A stretch of 64,000 bases of DNA from Burkholderia sp. L27(2015) (GCF_009765705.1 NZ_LMUX01000024.1:135549-199548), one strand, 5' to 3'; numbered from the stretch's first letter, positions 25,337 through 34,823 are shown. The notes: generated from the letters alone by a model not told the origin. Made by a program: numbers and translations.

Positions 25337-25530
25337 TCACGGTTTAGAACGAACGCTGTTCACCGCGCGCTGGCGAAGCAAGTCCAGGACGGCGTCGCAG
25401 AACGGCTTAGGCCCCCCGAGCTTACGACCGAGTTCGGGAAAAACCCCGAGGATGGGCATTAACTCGAGCGACCGCGACGCTTCCAAATCCTGCAGCATTG
25501 AGGTCTTGAACGCGCCGAGCTTACGCGTGC
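25337..25530 (-). pseudogene. Ketopantoate reductase (ApbA/PanE-like), C-terminal fragment
   Basis: The minus strand reads KTSMLQDLEASRSLELMPIL followed by LGRKLGGPKPFCDAVLDLL. This is the conserved C-terminal helical domain of 2-dehydropantoate 2-reductases (TSMLQDLE and ELGRKLGVPTP). No N-terminal Rossmann domain is present. It is joined out of frame to a periplasmic-protein start. Confidence 0.75.
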
Positions 25531-25646
25531 TCTCGATGCGCTCGGAGCACTCCAGCTGCCTTGACATCATCGAGGCAGCCCGCAAGCACAGGTAGGGAGC
25601 TGCTGCATGCGAGTGCGAACCGGGAAAGTGTAACGAAGCGATTCAT
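25521..25646 (-). pseudogene. Severed start of a periplasmic solute-binding protein
   Basis: A 41-codon frame starts at 25646 with a signal-peptide-like segment (MNRFVTLSRFALACSSSLPV, then LAG) followed by LDDVKAAGVLR, the usual first strand of amino-acid-type ABC binding proteins. It then breaks and meets the ketopantoate reductase fragment. Upstream on the same strand (25770-25690) another 26-codon start, MSTKFRHAVSLSIGSSLIVF, with a GGAGA ribosome site is also cut short. Confidence 0.55.
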
Positions 25647-25841
25647 CGGTGTTCTCCTATGCCGAAAACAACTTGCCGAACACGATCAGGCTACTACCGA
25701 TACTCAACGATACTGCGTGGCGAAACTTGGTGGACATGCGTGTCTCCGCTGTTTCGTGAGGAATTCTGTGTCCGACGGGCAGACATATATCTTACGTGAG
25801 GCGAGCAATCCTGCGTAATTGCAATGAGCGCGCCGCCCGCA

Positions 25842-26813
25842 TCAATCTTCAAACGACGCAACATTTTGCCGGCGCCGGTCCACCACCAGCCGCGTTACGT
25901 CCGGCCGGGAATAATGCCCGGCCTGATCGAGATTCTGCCGTTCGCGTCGAACTTCGTTGCGATCCAAAGTCGCCACCAGCAAGCATTCCGTGCCGACCGA
26001 GGGCGGGATCACCCATTCGCCATTGGGCGCGGCGATGCACGAGCCGCCGTTGGCCAGCACCTCAGGACAATCTGCGAGAATCCGGTCCAGATGCGGGGTA
26101 TCGGCGGGAAAGTCCTCGCGGCGCATCAGGGCCGATATGGAAATCGTGTAGCTGCGCCCTTCCTTTGAAATGAAACGCGTGATGTCCTCGGTATTGCGCA
26201 AATTGCCCGGCCATAGCGCAACGTGCAAATCTTCTCCTTGGGCATAGAGTGCGGCTCGCGACAAGGGCATCCAGTTTTCATAGCAATTCAGCCCGCCCAC
26301 CGTAAAGGAGTCCAGCGCATGTACCCGCAATCCGTGGCCGTCGCCTGGTGACCAAGACAGACGTTCTTCATACGTCGGCATCAGCTTGCGATGCACCGAG
26401 CCGATCACGCCGTCCGGCCCGATATACACCCGTGAGCAATACACGCTGTAGCCGCCGCGATCCTGCGGCCGCTCAATGCAACCCAGCATGACCGCGATGC
26501 CATGCTTGGCCGCAGCTGCGCATACGGCGTCCAGATGCCCTGCTTCGATCTGCACCGCCTGCTCGAGATAGTAGGCATGGATATCTTTCTGGATCGACGA
26601 ATTGAAGCGCGCGCCATCGGTCAGCTCCAGCCAGAACGGATAGCCGGGCAACAGTGCTTCGCCGAATGTGACCAAGCGGCATTGCTGCTCGGCGGCGCGG
26701 CCGATGTAGTCGATTATTTTTACAAGCGTTGCTTCGCGGTTCAACCAGACTGGCGCAATCTGGGCCAGGCCGACGGTCAGCAAATCCTGGTTTTGGGTAG
26801 ACGTGGACGACAT
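25842..26813 (-). CDS. Nitrilase family carbon-nitrogen hydrolase
   Basis: 323 residues from the ATG at 26813 (GGAAGGA ribosome site); an upstream ATG at 26846 lacks one. The catalytic triad is clear: E52 in FGEALLPGYP, K143 in HRKLMPTYEE and C177 in GGLNCYENWMP. The last motif matches true nitrilases (CWEN/CYEN type) better than amidases. It would convert a nitrile to carboxylate and ammonia. It is co-oriented with a VOC protein 58 bases upstream, divergent from a LysR gene. Confidence 0.92.
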   Translation of the reverse strand: MSSTSTQNQDLLTVGLAQIAPVWLNREATLVKIIDYIGRAAEQQCRLVTFGEALLPGYPFWLELTDGARFNSSIQKDIHAYYLEQAVQIEAGHLDAVCAAAAKHGIAVMLGCIERPQDRGGYSVYCSRVYIGPDGVIGSVHRKLMPTYEERLSWSPGDGHGLRVHALDSFTVGGLNCYENWMPLSRAALYAQGEDLHVALWPGNLRNTEDITRFISKEGRSYTISISALMRREDFPADTPHLDRILADCPEVLANGGSCIAAPNGEWVIPPSVGTECLLVATLDRNEVRRERQNLDQAGHYSRPDVTRLVVDRRRQNVASFED

Positions 26814-26871
26814 GTATTTCCTTCCGGTGAATGGCGGAGCCGACAAGACGCGCGCGGCTCGTGCATGAGAG

Positions 26872-27291
26872 TTACTTTACGAACAACTGGCCTGGATCGA
26901 AGAACGATTTGAACTCAAGGGCATTGCCGGCCGGGTCCAGGAAAAACATGGTCGCCTGCTCCCCAGCCTGGCCCTTGAATCGAATGTATGGCTCGATCAC
27001 GAATGCGACGCCGGCCGCCTTGATCTGCTCGGCGAAAACATGGAATTCATCCCAGTCTAGCAAGACGCCAAAGTGAGGCACCGGCACGTCGTGGCCATCC
27101 ACCGCGTTGTGATGCTGCGTGATTTTTTCCGGGGCGAGATGGGTGACGATTTGATGGCCGAACAAGTCGAAATCGATCCATTGTTCACTGGACCTACCTT
27201 CGGCGCAGCCCAGCACGGTGCCGTAAAAATGCCGTGCCTTGTCCAGGTCATCAACCGGGAAGGCGAGATGGAATGGGTTAATTTTTCTCAT
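26872..27291 (-). CDS. VOC family protein (glyoxalase/dioxygenase-like)
   Basis: 139 residues of paired beta-alpha-beta-beta-beta modules: [20 protein letters not shown] at the N-terminus, [11 protein letters not shown], and [15 protein letters not shown] at the end, carrying the metal-ligand His/Glu positions of the vicinal-oxygen-chelate fold. Function within the superfamily is open. It precedes the nitrilase gene and is probably co-transcribed with it. Confidence 0.88.
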   Translation of the reverse strand: MRKINPFHLAFPVDDLDKARHFYGTVLGCAEGRSSEQWIDFDLFGHQIVTHLAPEKITQHHNAVDGHDVPVPHFGVLLDWDEFHVFAEQIKAAGVAFVIEPYIRFKGQAGEQATMFFLDPAGNALEFKSFFDPGQLFVK

Positions 27292-27397
27292 GAATACGTA
27301 CCTTCGTGGAGCAAATTGGGCAGCAGGAACCCTATGATAAACTGCTCCAGGCAGGTTCCTGCAAACGATAATTACGCACCATGAATGAGATTAACTC

Positions 27398-28321
27398 ATG
27401 CCAACGGTAGTCCCGGGTGACCGCCGCCTTCCTTCGCTTAATGCAGTACGCAGCTTCGATGCGGCGGCACGCCATTTGAGTTTTACGCTCGCAGCGCGCG
27501 AACTGTGCGTCACGCAGGGGGCGGTCAGCCGCATGGTGCAGACGCTGGAATCCGAACTCGGTGTCGCCCTTTTTCTACGCATGGGGCGCAATCTGGCATT
27601 GACGCCCGCTGGCGCGGCTTATCACCCCCACATTCTGGAAGCGCTCGACCGTATCGCTGCGGCAACGCGCTCGATCAAGCATATGGATGGCGGCGGGGTT
27701 CTGTCGATCAGCGTGTTGCCGACATTCGCGATGCGTTGGCTGGTGCCGCGCCTGGCCCGGTTTCAACAACGCCATCCCGACATCCTAATTGACATCACGA
27801 CCAACGAACGTCTGGTTAATTTTTCGACCGAACCAATCGATATTGGCGTGCGCTACGGCTTGGGCCAATGGCCAAATACCGAGGCGACGCTATTCATGCA
27901 TGAAGATGTCGCAGTGTTCTGTGCGCCATCGCTGCTGCAGCGCGGACCACCCCTGCGCGCACCGGCCGATCTGGCGGCGCATCGGCTATTGCAGCACAGC
28001 ACTCGCGCCGGTGCGTGGGGACAATACTTCGCCGCCAACAACCTGCCGCCACCCGATCTTAGTCAATCACCTGGATTCGAACATTTCTTCATGCTGATCG
28101 AAGCGACTGCAGCAGGGATGGGTGTGGCCCTGCTGCCGCAATTTTTTGCTGCAGATGAGCTGGCATCCGGGCGGCTGGTACAGCCATATGAAAAGACGTT
28201 GCGCAATGAGCAGGCGTATTACATCGCGCATGCGCCAGGTGCGGGGCGTACACGCAAGATTCGCCTAGTGAAGGAATGGTTGCTGGAAGAAGCGCAGTTG
28301 ATGGATTCAAAACGTCAGTAG
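27398..28321 (+). CDS. LysR family regulator (GcvA-like)
   Basis: 307 residues. The N-terminus LPSLNAVRSFDAAARHLSFT and LCVTQGAVSRMVQTLE is the GcvA-type helix-turn-helix; the effector domain spans about 95-300. It is divergent from the VOC/nitrilase pair across about 105 bases and so is its likely regulator. Confidence 0.9.
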   Translation: MPTVVPGDRRLPSLNAVRSFDAAARHLSFTLAARELCVTQGAVSRMVQTLESELGVALFLRMGRNLALTPAGAAYHPHILEALDRIAAATRSIKHMDGGGVLSISVLPTFAMRWLVPRLARFQQRHPDILIDITTNERLVNFSTEPIDIGVRYGLGQWPNTEATLFMHEDVAVFCAPSLLQRGPPLRAPADLAAHRLLQHSTRAGAWGQYFAANNLPPPDLSQSPGFEHFFMLIEATAAGMGVALLPQFFAADELASGRLVQPYEKTLRNEQAYYIAHAPGAGRTRKIRLVKEWLLEEAQLMDSKRQ

Positions 28322-28325
28322 AATC

Positions 28326-28497
28326 ATGTTCAAACGTACCGAGCCGGGTTTGGTGAGGGCACTAGTGGCCGGCAGTGCCGAACGCCTGGGCAATGTGTTG
28401 GCACCGAGGACGCAAGGCAAGGCACCTAACGCCTGGACTTTTGTAGCCTTTCATTAGGCATGTGAGGTCCTTTGCCACGAGTCGGGCTTGAATTTAA
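28326..28497 (+). other. Short intergenic stretch with a 43-codon frame
   Basis: ATG at 28326 opens a 43-codon frame (MFKRTEPGLVRALVAGSAER...) ending at 28457, without a clear ribosome site or family. It may be a chance frame or a gene remnant. The rest leads into the TetR operator. Confidence 0.2.
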
Positions 28498-28511
28498 AGA
28501 CCAATTGGTCT
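28498..28511. promoter_or_regulatory. TetR-type operator 1
   Basis: AGACCAATTGGTCT is a perfect 14-base palindrome 12 bases before the TetR start codon. A related GACC-N4-GGTC site precedes the EamA gene. This points to autoregulation plus control of the downstream carrier. Confidence 0.75.
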
Positions 28512-28523
28512 AGAATTTGCTAG

Positions 28524-29138
28524 ATGGCACAACACACTTCTGTCCCCTCGCCGCGTGGTCGCCCTCGAAGCTTCGATATTGACGCCGCTATCAAGCGAGC
28601 GATGGACGTCTTCTGGTCGAGCGGCTATCACGGCACGTCGCTTCCTGATCTTCTGGAGGCGACAAGGCTTTCGCGGGGCAGCCTCTATGCCGCGTTTGGA
28701 GACAAGCATGGGCTTTTTCTACGTGCCCTCGACCGCTATATCGAAGACGCACTGGCTCGACTCGATGCCGAACTCGATTCGCAAAGGAGCGCGCTGGCGG
28801 GTCTGCGTGCCTTTCTCGCGGGGTATGTCGATCGCACGAGCGGCATCAACGGTAAACGCGGCTGTTTGGTCGTGGCGACGGCGATGGAACTATCCGCTCA
28901 GGATAGCGAAGTAAATTATCGAATCGCCAAATTCTTCCGGATATTGGAGGCGCGACTGACTGCCGCGTTGACACGCGCGCAGGAAGCTGGGGAGTTGGCC
29001 GAAGCCGTCGAACCAGCAAGTACCGCGCACTTGCTGGTCTGCCTTGTCGAGGGTCTGAGGGTGGTAGGCAAGACCTCTCCGGCTCGCGCCACGACGCAGG
29101 CTATGGTTGAAACGCTCCTGGACCGGCTCACGGGCTAA
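28524..29138 (+). CDS. TetR/AcrR family transcriptional regulator
   Basis: 204 residues. N-terminal DNA-binding domain with GRPRSFDIDAAIKRAMDVFW and GYHGTSLPDLLEATRLSRGS, then an all-helical ligand domain. The following gene on the same strand is an EamA carrier. Palindromes matching each other stand ahead of both genes, so it probably represses itself and the EamA/esterase pair. Confidence 0.92.
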   Translation: MAQHTSVPSPRGRPRSFDIDAAIKRAMDVFWSSGYHGTSLPDLLEATRLSRGSLYAAFGDKHGLFLRALDRYIEDALARLDAELDSQRSALAGLRAFLAGYVDRTSGINGKRGCLVVATAMELSAQDSEVNYRIAKFFRILEARLTAALTRAQEAGELAEAVEPASTAHLLVCLVEGLRVVGKTSPARATTQAMVETLLDRLTG

Positions 29139-29180
29139 GACGTTAAACGACACCGATCTGTTTTAGCACGCTTATTTATG

Positions 29181-29192
29181 GACCGAATGGTC
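29181..29192. promoter_or_regulatory. TetR-type operator 2
   Basis: GACCGAATGGTC, 14 bases before the EamA start. It shares the GACC-N4-GGTC skeleton of the perfect palindrome before the TetR gene. Confidence 0.55.
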
Positions 29193-29205
29193 TTGAAGGT
29201 ATTTA

Positions 29206-30060
29206 ATGTCCCCGATTCAGATCGTTTGTGCTGTGCTTGTCCCCTTGCTCTGGGGCTATCAGTTCGTGGCCATCAAGCTCGGCCTTGCGGAGTTTCCGCC
29301 GCTCTTCTTTCTTGGGCTACGTTTTCTGGCTATCGCACTGCTGCTCATTCCATTCGTCGCCAGACCCATGCGTAAGCAGCTAGGCCCGATCCTGGCGATA
29401 TCCGTATTTCTCAGCGCCCTGAACTTCGGTTTGTTCTATATCGGCCTTGGGCTCGGGACGGGAACCGTTACGGCTGTTGCTTATCAACTTGCCACGCCTT
29501 TCATCATTCTCCTGTCGTGGCCAATGTTGGGAGAACGACCATCGTTGCGCACTGCAGCCGGCGTATTGCTTGCTTTCATCGGCGTTGTCGCGGCTTCAGG
29601 CGGCATATCGGTGAACGCCATTGCTGCCGTGCTTGTCGCCGCGGCGGCTTTCGCCTATGCGGTCGGCAATGTCCTGACCAAGCGCTACGGCCCGTTCGAC
29701 TCATTGATGTTGGTGGCATGGATGTCACTATTTACGGTGCCCCAGGTAATGATCGCCTCGTTCGTACTCGAACGCGGCCAATTAGCATCCTTTGCAACGG
29801 CAGATGCATATGGATGGCTGGCGCTCGTCTATACCGTGCTGATCGGCGGGATCGTCGGGTTTGGTTTGTGGTTCTGGCTCATTGCCCGCTGCTCGATGGG
29901 CCGCATTGCGCCATTCGGTCTGCTGATGCCGGTGTTCGCGACAATGTCGAGCGTATTGTTCCTCGGTGATCGACTGACGCCGATGCTAGTCGTCGGGGGG
30001 CTGGTCGCCCTCGGCGGCGTCGCTGTTACACAGCATAGACCGGTAGCCCAAGCGGCTTGA
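29206..30060 (+). CDS. EamA/DMT family transporter
   Basis: 284 residues with ten predicted membrane helices in two EamA repeats (about 5-135 and 145-280). It starts LVPLLWGYQFVAIKLGL, the usual first-helix motif of RhaT/YdcZ-like carriers. Such proteins export metabolites or amino acids. It is encoded between the TetR gene and an esterase. Confidence 0.9.
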   Translation: MSPIQIVCAVLVPLLWGYQFVAIKLGLAEFPPLFFLGLRFLAIALLLIPFVARPMRKQLGPILAISVFLSALNFGLFYIGLGLGTGTVTAVAYQLATPFIILLSWPMLGERPSLRTAAGVLLAFIGVVAASGGISVNAIAAVLVAAAAFAYAVGNVLTKRYGPFDSLMLVAWMSLFTVPQVMIASFVLERGQLASFATADAYGWLALVYTVLIGGIVGFGLWFWLIARCSMGRIAPFGLLMPVFATMSSVLFLGDRLTPMLVVGGLVALGGVAVTQHRPVAQAA

Positions 30061-30106
30061 GCGGCGTATCGAATTTTTTTAATCTTCAACGAAAAGAGAA
30101 ACACTG

Positions 30107-30856
30107 ATGGCGACATATGTTCTGGTGCATGGAGCCTTCCAGGGCGGCTGGATCTATGCGCGGGTTGCGCGCATGCTTCGAAAGGCTGGCCACGAGGTTT
30201 ACACTCCGACACTGACCGGGCTAGGGGAGCGTTCCCACCTGGCGAATCACGCGATCAACCTGGATACGCACATCCAGGATATCGTCAACGTTTTCAAATA
30301 CGAAGACCTTACCGATGTGATCCTCTGCGGCCATTCGTATGGAGGATTGGTGATCACCGGGGTGGCAGGAGAAATCGGTAATCGTATTCGCACGCTTTTC
30401 TACCTCGATGCCTACGCGCCTGCAAAGGGGCAATCCCTACTGGGCATCACCGGAGCGGGAATGTCACTTGCCGTTCTGGAGCAGGCAAGCGGGAACGAGG
30501 GGATGATCCCGCCGATTCCATCTGCCGTATTTAACGTGAATGTCGCAGATGCTCCCTGGGTTGACGCGATGTGCGTGCCACAACCGCTAGCGTCCTTTGT
30601 ACAAGCCGTGCGAGTCGGTGCGGAATCGGTTCCCGTCGCTAACCGTACCTACGTGTTCGCGACAGCCAATGGTGGGGATTGGTTTGTCTCTACCCATGCG
30701 CGGCTGAAAGACGATCCCCGGTGGAAGGTGCGTACAGTGGCGTCGGGCCATAACGTCATGCTCGATAGTCCTGATGAGCTAACGTCGCTATTGCTGGAAG
30801 AAGCACCTGGCCCCCTCGGCGATCAAGGTACCAGCATGTTTCCAGCGCGTCTGTAA
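30107..30856 (+). CDS. Alpha/beta hydrolase (plant-esterase-like small hydrolase)
   Basis: 249 residues. The fold starts at once with YVLVHGAFQGGW. Nucleophile S77 lies in CGHSYGG and the catalytic histidine in SGHNVMLDSP. This short form resembles the salicylate/methyl-ester esterase and EstC-like group. An AAGAG ribosome site lies before the ATG. It follows the EamA gene by 46 bases, so the TetR protein probably controls both. Ester substrate unknown. Confidence 0.88.
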   Translation: MATYVLVHGAFQGGWIYARVARMLRKAGHEVYTPTLTGLGERSHLANHAINLDTHIQDIVNVFKYEDLTDVILCGHSYGGLVITGVAGEIGNRIRTLFYLDAYAPAKGQSLLGITGAGMSLAVLEQASGNEGMIPPIPSAVFNVNVADAPWVDAMCVPQPLASFVQAVRVGAESVPVANRTYVFATANGGDWFVSTHARLKDDPRWKVRTVASGHNVMLDSPDELTSLLLEEAPGPLGDQGTSMFPARL

Positions 30857-30919
30857 CGTGGGTCGCAAACCGTCAACGTGCAGAAAGCAGGTTGTGCAGA
30901 CCTTCCTTCGATCAATTAT

Positions 30920-31270
30920 TTAAATAATTTTTGGCGAAAATTTAACGAGTCCCGGCCGATGCTCAGTGACGGCTTCAAGATCCCGTGCGATCTGTTCCAA
31001 AACCGGAGCCCATTGACCATGTTTTTGTTGCCGATACAGGCGAATGGAGGGATACCACGGACTATCGCTGCGCTCGGTCATCCAGACCCAATGTGGGTTC
31101 ACATCCAGTAATACCCATGTCGGCACATCGAGTGAACCGGCCAGATGTGCCGCCGACGTACACACAGTGATCACCAGATCCACGCTCTGGAGCAAGGCAG
31201 CCGTGTCATCGAACGGACTCAATTCACCGGAATGATCGATCACGCGCAAGCCCTCGTTGCGCATGGCTTG
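30920..31270 (-). pseudogene. Glycosyltransferase (TPR/GT9-like), C-terminal fragment
   Basis: The minus strand encodes LLQSVDLVITVCTSAAHLAG, PTWVLLDVNPHWVWM and DSPWYPSIRLYRQ, the C-terminal nucleotide-sugar-binding half of TPR-linked heptosyltransferase-like proteins (usual motif DLVISVDTSVAHLAG). The TPR and N-terminal domains are absent. It is joined in frame, across one TAG codon, to a trimeric autotransporter fragment, so its upstream part was lost by recombination. Confidence 0.75.
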
Positions 31271-31606
31271 CTAACCTTGATAGCTCCCCATACCAATTCC
31301 GACCGAGAGGGTCTTGCCTTGATCAACCTCAGGAATCATGGTCAACGCAGTAGCGGCGGCGATACCGGAGTAGGCGGTACGCGCGACTGAGTTCACAGAA
31401 TCCTGCACGCTGTTCAGCCGCGACATATTGACCGCATCGGAAGGATTTACGCCTGGCGCCACGTTGGTGATGGTGCGCTCATTGCCCGGCGAGCCCACCG
31501 ATACCGAGTTCGCCTCGCTCGCTACCGAGCCCGCGCCGGGCGCCACTGAATTTGGCGCCGACGCTACCGCGTTGGCGCCCACTGCCGACGAACCGGACCG
31601 GTTGAT
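31271..31606 (-). pseudogene. Trimeric autotransporter (YadA-like) fragment
   Basis: The frame contains head-type repeats (GSSAVGANAVASAPNSVAPG, SVASEANSVSVGSPGNER), the neck TNVAPGVNPSDAVNMSRLN and the start of the YadA anchor (TLSVGIGMGSYQG). It stops at TAG before the last beta strands. It is fused at about 31606 to a LysR reading frame, so it has neither start nor signal peptide. Trimeric autotransporter adhesins carrying this repeat chemistry are common in Burkholderia. Confidence 0.8.
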
Positions 31607-32130
31607 TAGAGGTATATTTATCTCAACTAGTATCTCGATGTCGTCAGAAAGCGGATAAAAATAAGGTGCAGTAAGTACCATTGCAAAATCAAATTCTCCT
31701 TCTACCAGTCCACCAATTAGAGCATCTCTCCCCCAGACCTCGCTTACCCTCACTTGTACATTTGGCATCTTCTCGCGAAACCGCAGCAACACGTCAGGAA
31801 GAACTGTACAGGCAATGACGGAAGACACAGCGATAGAAACCGCCCCCCCCTTTCGCTCTGTAAGCGCGCCATTTCTTCGCCCACTCGATCCAGGTCTGCC
31901 GGAATTGCACGACCTCGACGATGCAATAAAGCGCCAAGTGTCGTGACTTCCACGCCCTTAGTCTTGCGTATTAACAGTGATCCGCCGTAAATCGTTTCCA
32001 GTTCGCGTATGGCCATGGAAACAGCCGGTTGAGAAATACCGAGCATGGATGCTGCCCGGTGAATACTTTTTGATTCAACAACAGCAACGAACAGACGAAG
32101 CTGTTTAATTTTCATTGTCTTGTTATACAT
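31600..32130 (-). pseudogene. LysR family regulator, frameshifted and truncated
   Basis: The N-terminus is intact (MKIKQLRLFVAVVESKSIHR, ASMLGISQPAVSMAIRELE). After about 90 residues the frame breaks in a run of eight C (31843-31850); one additional base would restore SIAVSSVIACTVLPDVLLRF in the next frame. The effector domain then continues for about 75 residues and ends abruptly at the autotransporter junction. The gene is therefore both frameshifted and 3'-truncated. Confidence 0.8.
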
Positions 32131-32669
32131 GTCGCGCGAGCTTTATATTTTGGCCAGACTTCAACCTAATACTAAGAAGCCTAATCACGCTTCGGTTTGA
32201 CGGACTGTAAATAACGGCGCTTTCGCGCAACACGGCGTAACAATCGAGCCGGTTTGAATTCATCGCGTCCTCAGCCCTTGATAGCCGACAGCGCCCTCTT
32301 TCGAGACGTCCATCCCCCTTTGCGCCGCACGGACACGGTTGTCGCATCTGTCTCGCTCATCAAATGGATGGCGCCGTGCGCCCTTCGTGGAGGATGTCGT
32401 CATCTGTTAGTCCCGGTAAAAGTTCACCGTCTCGTCATGGCGGTGGTGGCGAACCGTACTAATAGTATCGATTTTCAAGCTGAGTTAGCTCCTCCGTAAG
32501 AAGAAGCACATCGATCATATGGGAAGGTCGACGTCAACACCGGTCGATGATTCCCACCGCGAAGCAGCCGACGAAGTGTTGCTCAAAAAGCACCCCAGGG
32601 CAGCGAATTTTGATCTTGCCGCGCAAATTTTGCGAAGACACCATGGGCTCACTTTATCTGGAGGGCGAT
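32131..32669. other. Intergenic region upstream of the ACS carrier
   Basis: About 540 bases with no gene I can support. Short frames are present on the plus strand (for example 32254-32499), but none carries a recognisable family or ribosome site. It separates the LysR pseudogene from the MFS gene and probably carries the latter's promoter. Confidence 0.4.
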
Positions 32670-33995
32670 ATGTCGGTTGTTAAAAAAGACATGACAAAGT
32701 CGAATGCGCACACACTGCATTCGAAACTGGATTGGCGAATCTTGCCCTTTCTGTTGATCTGTTACACGCTCGCGAATCTCGACAAAATCAATGTCGGATT
32801 CGCCAAATTGCAAATGCAAAGCGACTTACATTTCTCTGACGCGGTATACGGTCTAGGCGCCGGCATTTTCTTTCTTGGCTACGTCCTTTTCGAGATTCCA
32901 AGCAATCTACTGATGCCGCGAATAGGCGCGCGCAAGACCATCAGTCGCGTGATGATTCTCTGGGGCTTGGTTTCCGCCAGCATGATGTTTGTTCATAACT
33001 CAACATCTTTCTATGTCACGCGGTTCCTACTCGGCGTCTTCGAGGCGGGCTTCGCCCCGGGGATGATCTTTTACCTCGGCTATTGGTACGGTCCCAAACG
33101 TATGGCACAGGTCATCGCGATCGTGATGCTGGCCGGCCCCATCGCCGGGATCGTCGGCGGCCCTGCATCCACATGGCTGATGACTCGCTTCAACGGCAGT
33201 GGTGGTCTGCCTGGATGGCAATGGATGTTCCTCGCGGAAGGCTTACCCTGCGTGATCCTAGGGTTCTTGTCGCTGGTGGTTCTGTCCGACCGGCCAGCCG
33301 AGGCCAAGTGGCTAAACGCAGAAGAAAGAGCACTGATCGAGGCCGAGTTATCGGTCCCATCGCAACGGCATCATGTGTTTTCGCAAGTCGTCCGGGATCC
33401 GCGCATCTACTTGATGGCAATAAGCTATTTCTGCCTTATCTGCGGGATATTCACAGTGAGCTTTTGGTTGCCGGCGATCATCAAGTTGGATGGCGTTACT
33501 GACACGATGGAAATCGGCTTTTACTCGATGATCCCGTATATCGCCGCGGCTATCGCGATGTTTCTGATCGGCCGCCGCTCAGACCGTCTAGGCGAGCGGC
33601 GCTACCACAGCGCGGTGGCTGCGGTCATAGGGGCCTTGGCCCTCGCAGCAGCAACCTACAGCACGGGCCATCTGGCCTTGTCGCTGATCTTTATGTCAAT
33701 CGCAACCGCCATGATCTGGTGCGCCTATACGGTGTTCTGGGCGATACCCTCCGAATACTTGAAAGGCAGTGCGGCAGCCGGGGGGATTGCATTGATCAAT
33801 ACCATAGGTTCATTCGGCGGCTTTTTCAGCCCCACGATCATCGGTTGGGCTCATACCGCTACGGGCACGATCGACGCGGGGCTCTATGTCATGGTGGGGA
33901 TTACCGCTCTGGGCGCAATCCTGCTTGTTGCGAATAAATTTCCGCATGTCAGAAACACGCCCCCTCTTCGCTCCGCCCTTTCGAGCGAAGGTTAA
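32670..33995 (+). CDS. MFS transporter, anion:cation symporter (ACS) type
   Basis: 441 residues from the ATG at 32670 with a GGAGGG ribosome site; upstream in-frame ATGs lack one. The N-terminal region LDWRILPFLLICYTLANLDK, then INVGFAKLQMQ, and FFLGYVLFEIPSNLLM are classic for phthalate/tartrate/glucarate-type ACS carriers. Twelve helices are expected. It precedes an SDR and an amidase on the same strand and probably imports their substrate, a carboxylate. Confidence 0.92.
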   Translation: MSVVKKDMTKSNAHTLHSKLDWRILPFLLICYTLANLDKINVGFAKLQMQSDLHFSDAVYGLGAGIFFLGYVLFEIPSNLLMPRIGARKTISRVMILWGLVSASMMFVHNSTSFYVTRFLLGVFEAGFAPGMIFYLGYWYGPKRMAQVIAIVMLAGPIAGIVGGPASTWLMTRFNGSGGLPGWQWMFLAEGLPCVILGFLSLVVLSDRPAEAKWLNAEERALIEAELSVPSQRHHVFSQVVRDPRIYLMAISYFCLICGIFTVSFWLPAIIKLDGVTDTMEIGFYSMIPYIAAAIAMFLIGRRSDRLGERRYHSAVAAVIGALALAAATYSTGHLALSLIFMSIATAMIWCAYTVFWAIPSEYLKGSAAAGGIALINTIGSFGGFFSPTIIGWAHTATGTIDAGLYVMVGITALGAILLVANKFPHVRNTPPLRSALSSEG

Positions 33996-34088
33996 TTCTG
34001 TGGCCACATCGATACGCACGTCCTGGACGGATGCACTTCATCCGCCGCGGCGTGACCCGCATGAACTGAAGTGAAGAAGGAAAGATCC

Positions 34089-34823
34089 ATGAATGCAGTA
34101 GAGAAAGTCATCGCCATTACAGGCGCCAGCAGCGGCATAGGCGAAGCGAGCGCACGCCTGCTCGCAAAATCGGGGGCGACGGTCTTTTTAGGGGCACGCC
34201 GCATCGACAAACTTGAGCAAATCGCCGCCGAGATTGTGGGCGCCGGCGGCAAAGCCCATGCTCACGCCCTCGACGTCACCAGTCGAAGCAGCATGGACGC
34301 CTTCATCGCCGCCGTGGTGCAGCGTACTGGCAAGCTCGACGTACTGGTGAACAATGCCGGCATCATGCTGCTCGGTCCTCTGGACGAGACCGACCCCGAT
34401 GAATGGGATCGCATGGTGGATGTCAACATCAAGGGCGTGCTCCATGGCATAGGCGCCGCGCTGCCTGTGATGCGTCTCCAGGACCACGGCCATATCATCA
34501 ACGTGGCATCGATTGCAGGACATCGCGTACGCGCCGGTGCCACAGTCTACTGCGCGACCAAACACGCCGTGCGAGCCATCTCCGAAGGATTTCGCCAAGA
34601 AGCCGGCCCCAAACTGCGCTCAACGCTGATCTCCCCTGGCTTGGTCAGCACCGAACTACCGGACCACATCACCCATGCTCAATGGGTCAGCGATTCAAAG
34701 AGCGCTTATGAAATTGCCATCGGCGCCGATGTCATTGCCCGTGCTATCGCCTACGCAATCGAACAACCGAGCGAGGTCGACGTGAACGAAATTGTCATTC
34801 GTCCCACAGCTCAATCCAGCTAA
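34089..34823 (+). CDS. SDR family oxidoreductase
   Basis: 244 residues from the ATG at 34089 (GAAGGAAAG upstream). Cofactor motif TGASSGIG (11-18), NNAG (88-91), and catalytic S141, Y154 and K158 in VYCATK. NAD(P)-dependent oxidation or reduction of an alcohol or carbonyl. It stands between the ACS carrier and the amidase with gaps under 100 bases; probably one operon. Substrate unknown. Confidence 0.93.
   Translation: MNAVEKVIAITGASSGIGEASARLLAKSGATVFLGARRIDKLEQIAAEIVGAGGKAHAHALDVTSRSSMDAFIAAVVQRTGKLDVLVNNAGIMLLGPLDETDPDEWDRMVDVNIKGVLHGIGAALPVMRLQDHGHIINVASIAGHRVRAGATVYCATKHAVRAISEGFRQEAGPKLRSTLISPGLVSTELPDHITHAQWVSDSKSAYEIAIGADVIARAIAYAIEQPSEVDVNEIVIRPTAQSS

Larger units (their letters stand above)
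25132..25790. other. Decayed mosaic region
   Basis: Some 660 bases of gene fragments without an intact gene. The plus strand at 25150-25290 has two short protein-like stretches (GDGMHIHFDTGQDHICVFYS and a NFEGPINEGKIGPEPMRSF end) that I cannot assign. The minus strand holds a ketopantoate-reductase tail and two severed signal-peptide starts, listed separately. Confidence 0.5.

Noticed and set aside
31843-31850. Programmed frameshifting at the C-run in the LysR gene
   Set aside because: The downstream half is itself cut off by the autotransporter junction, so restoring the frame would not yield a LysR protein.
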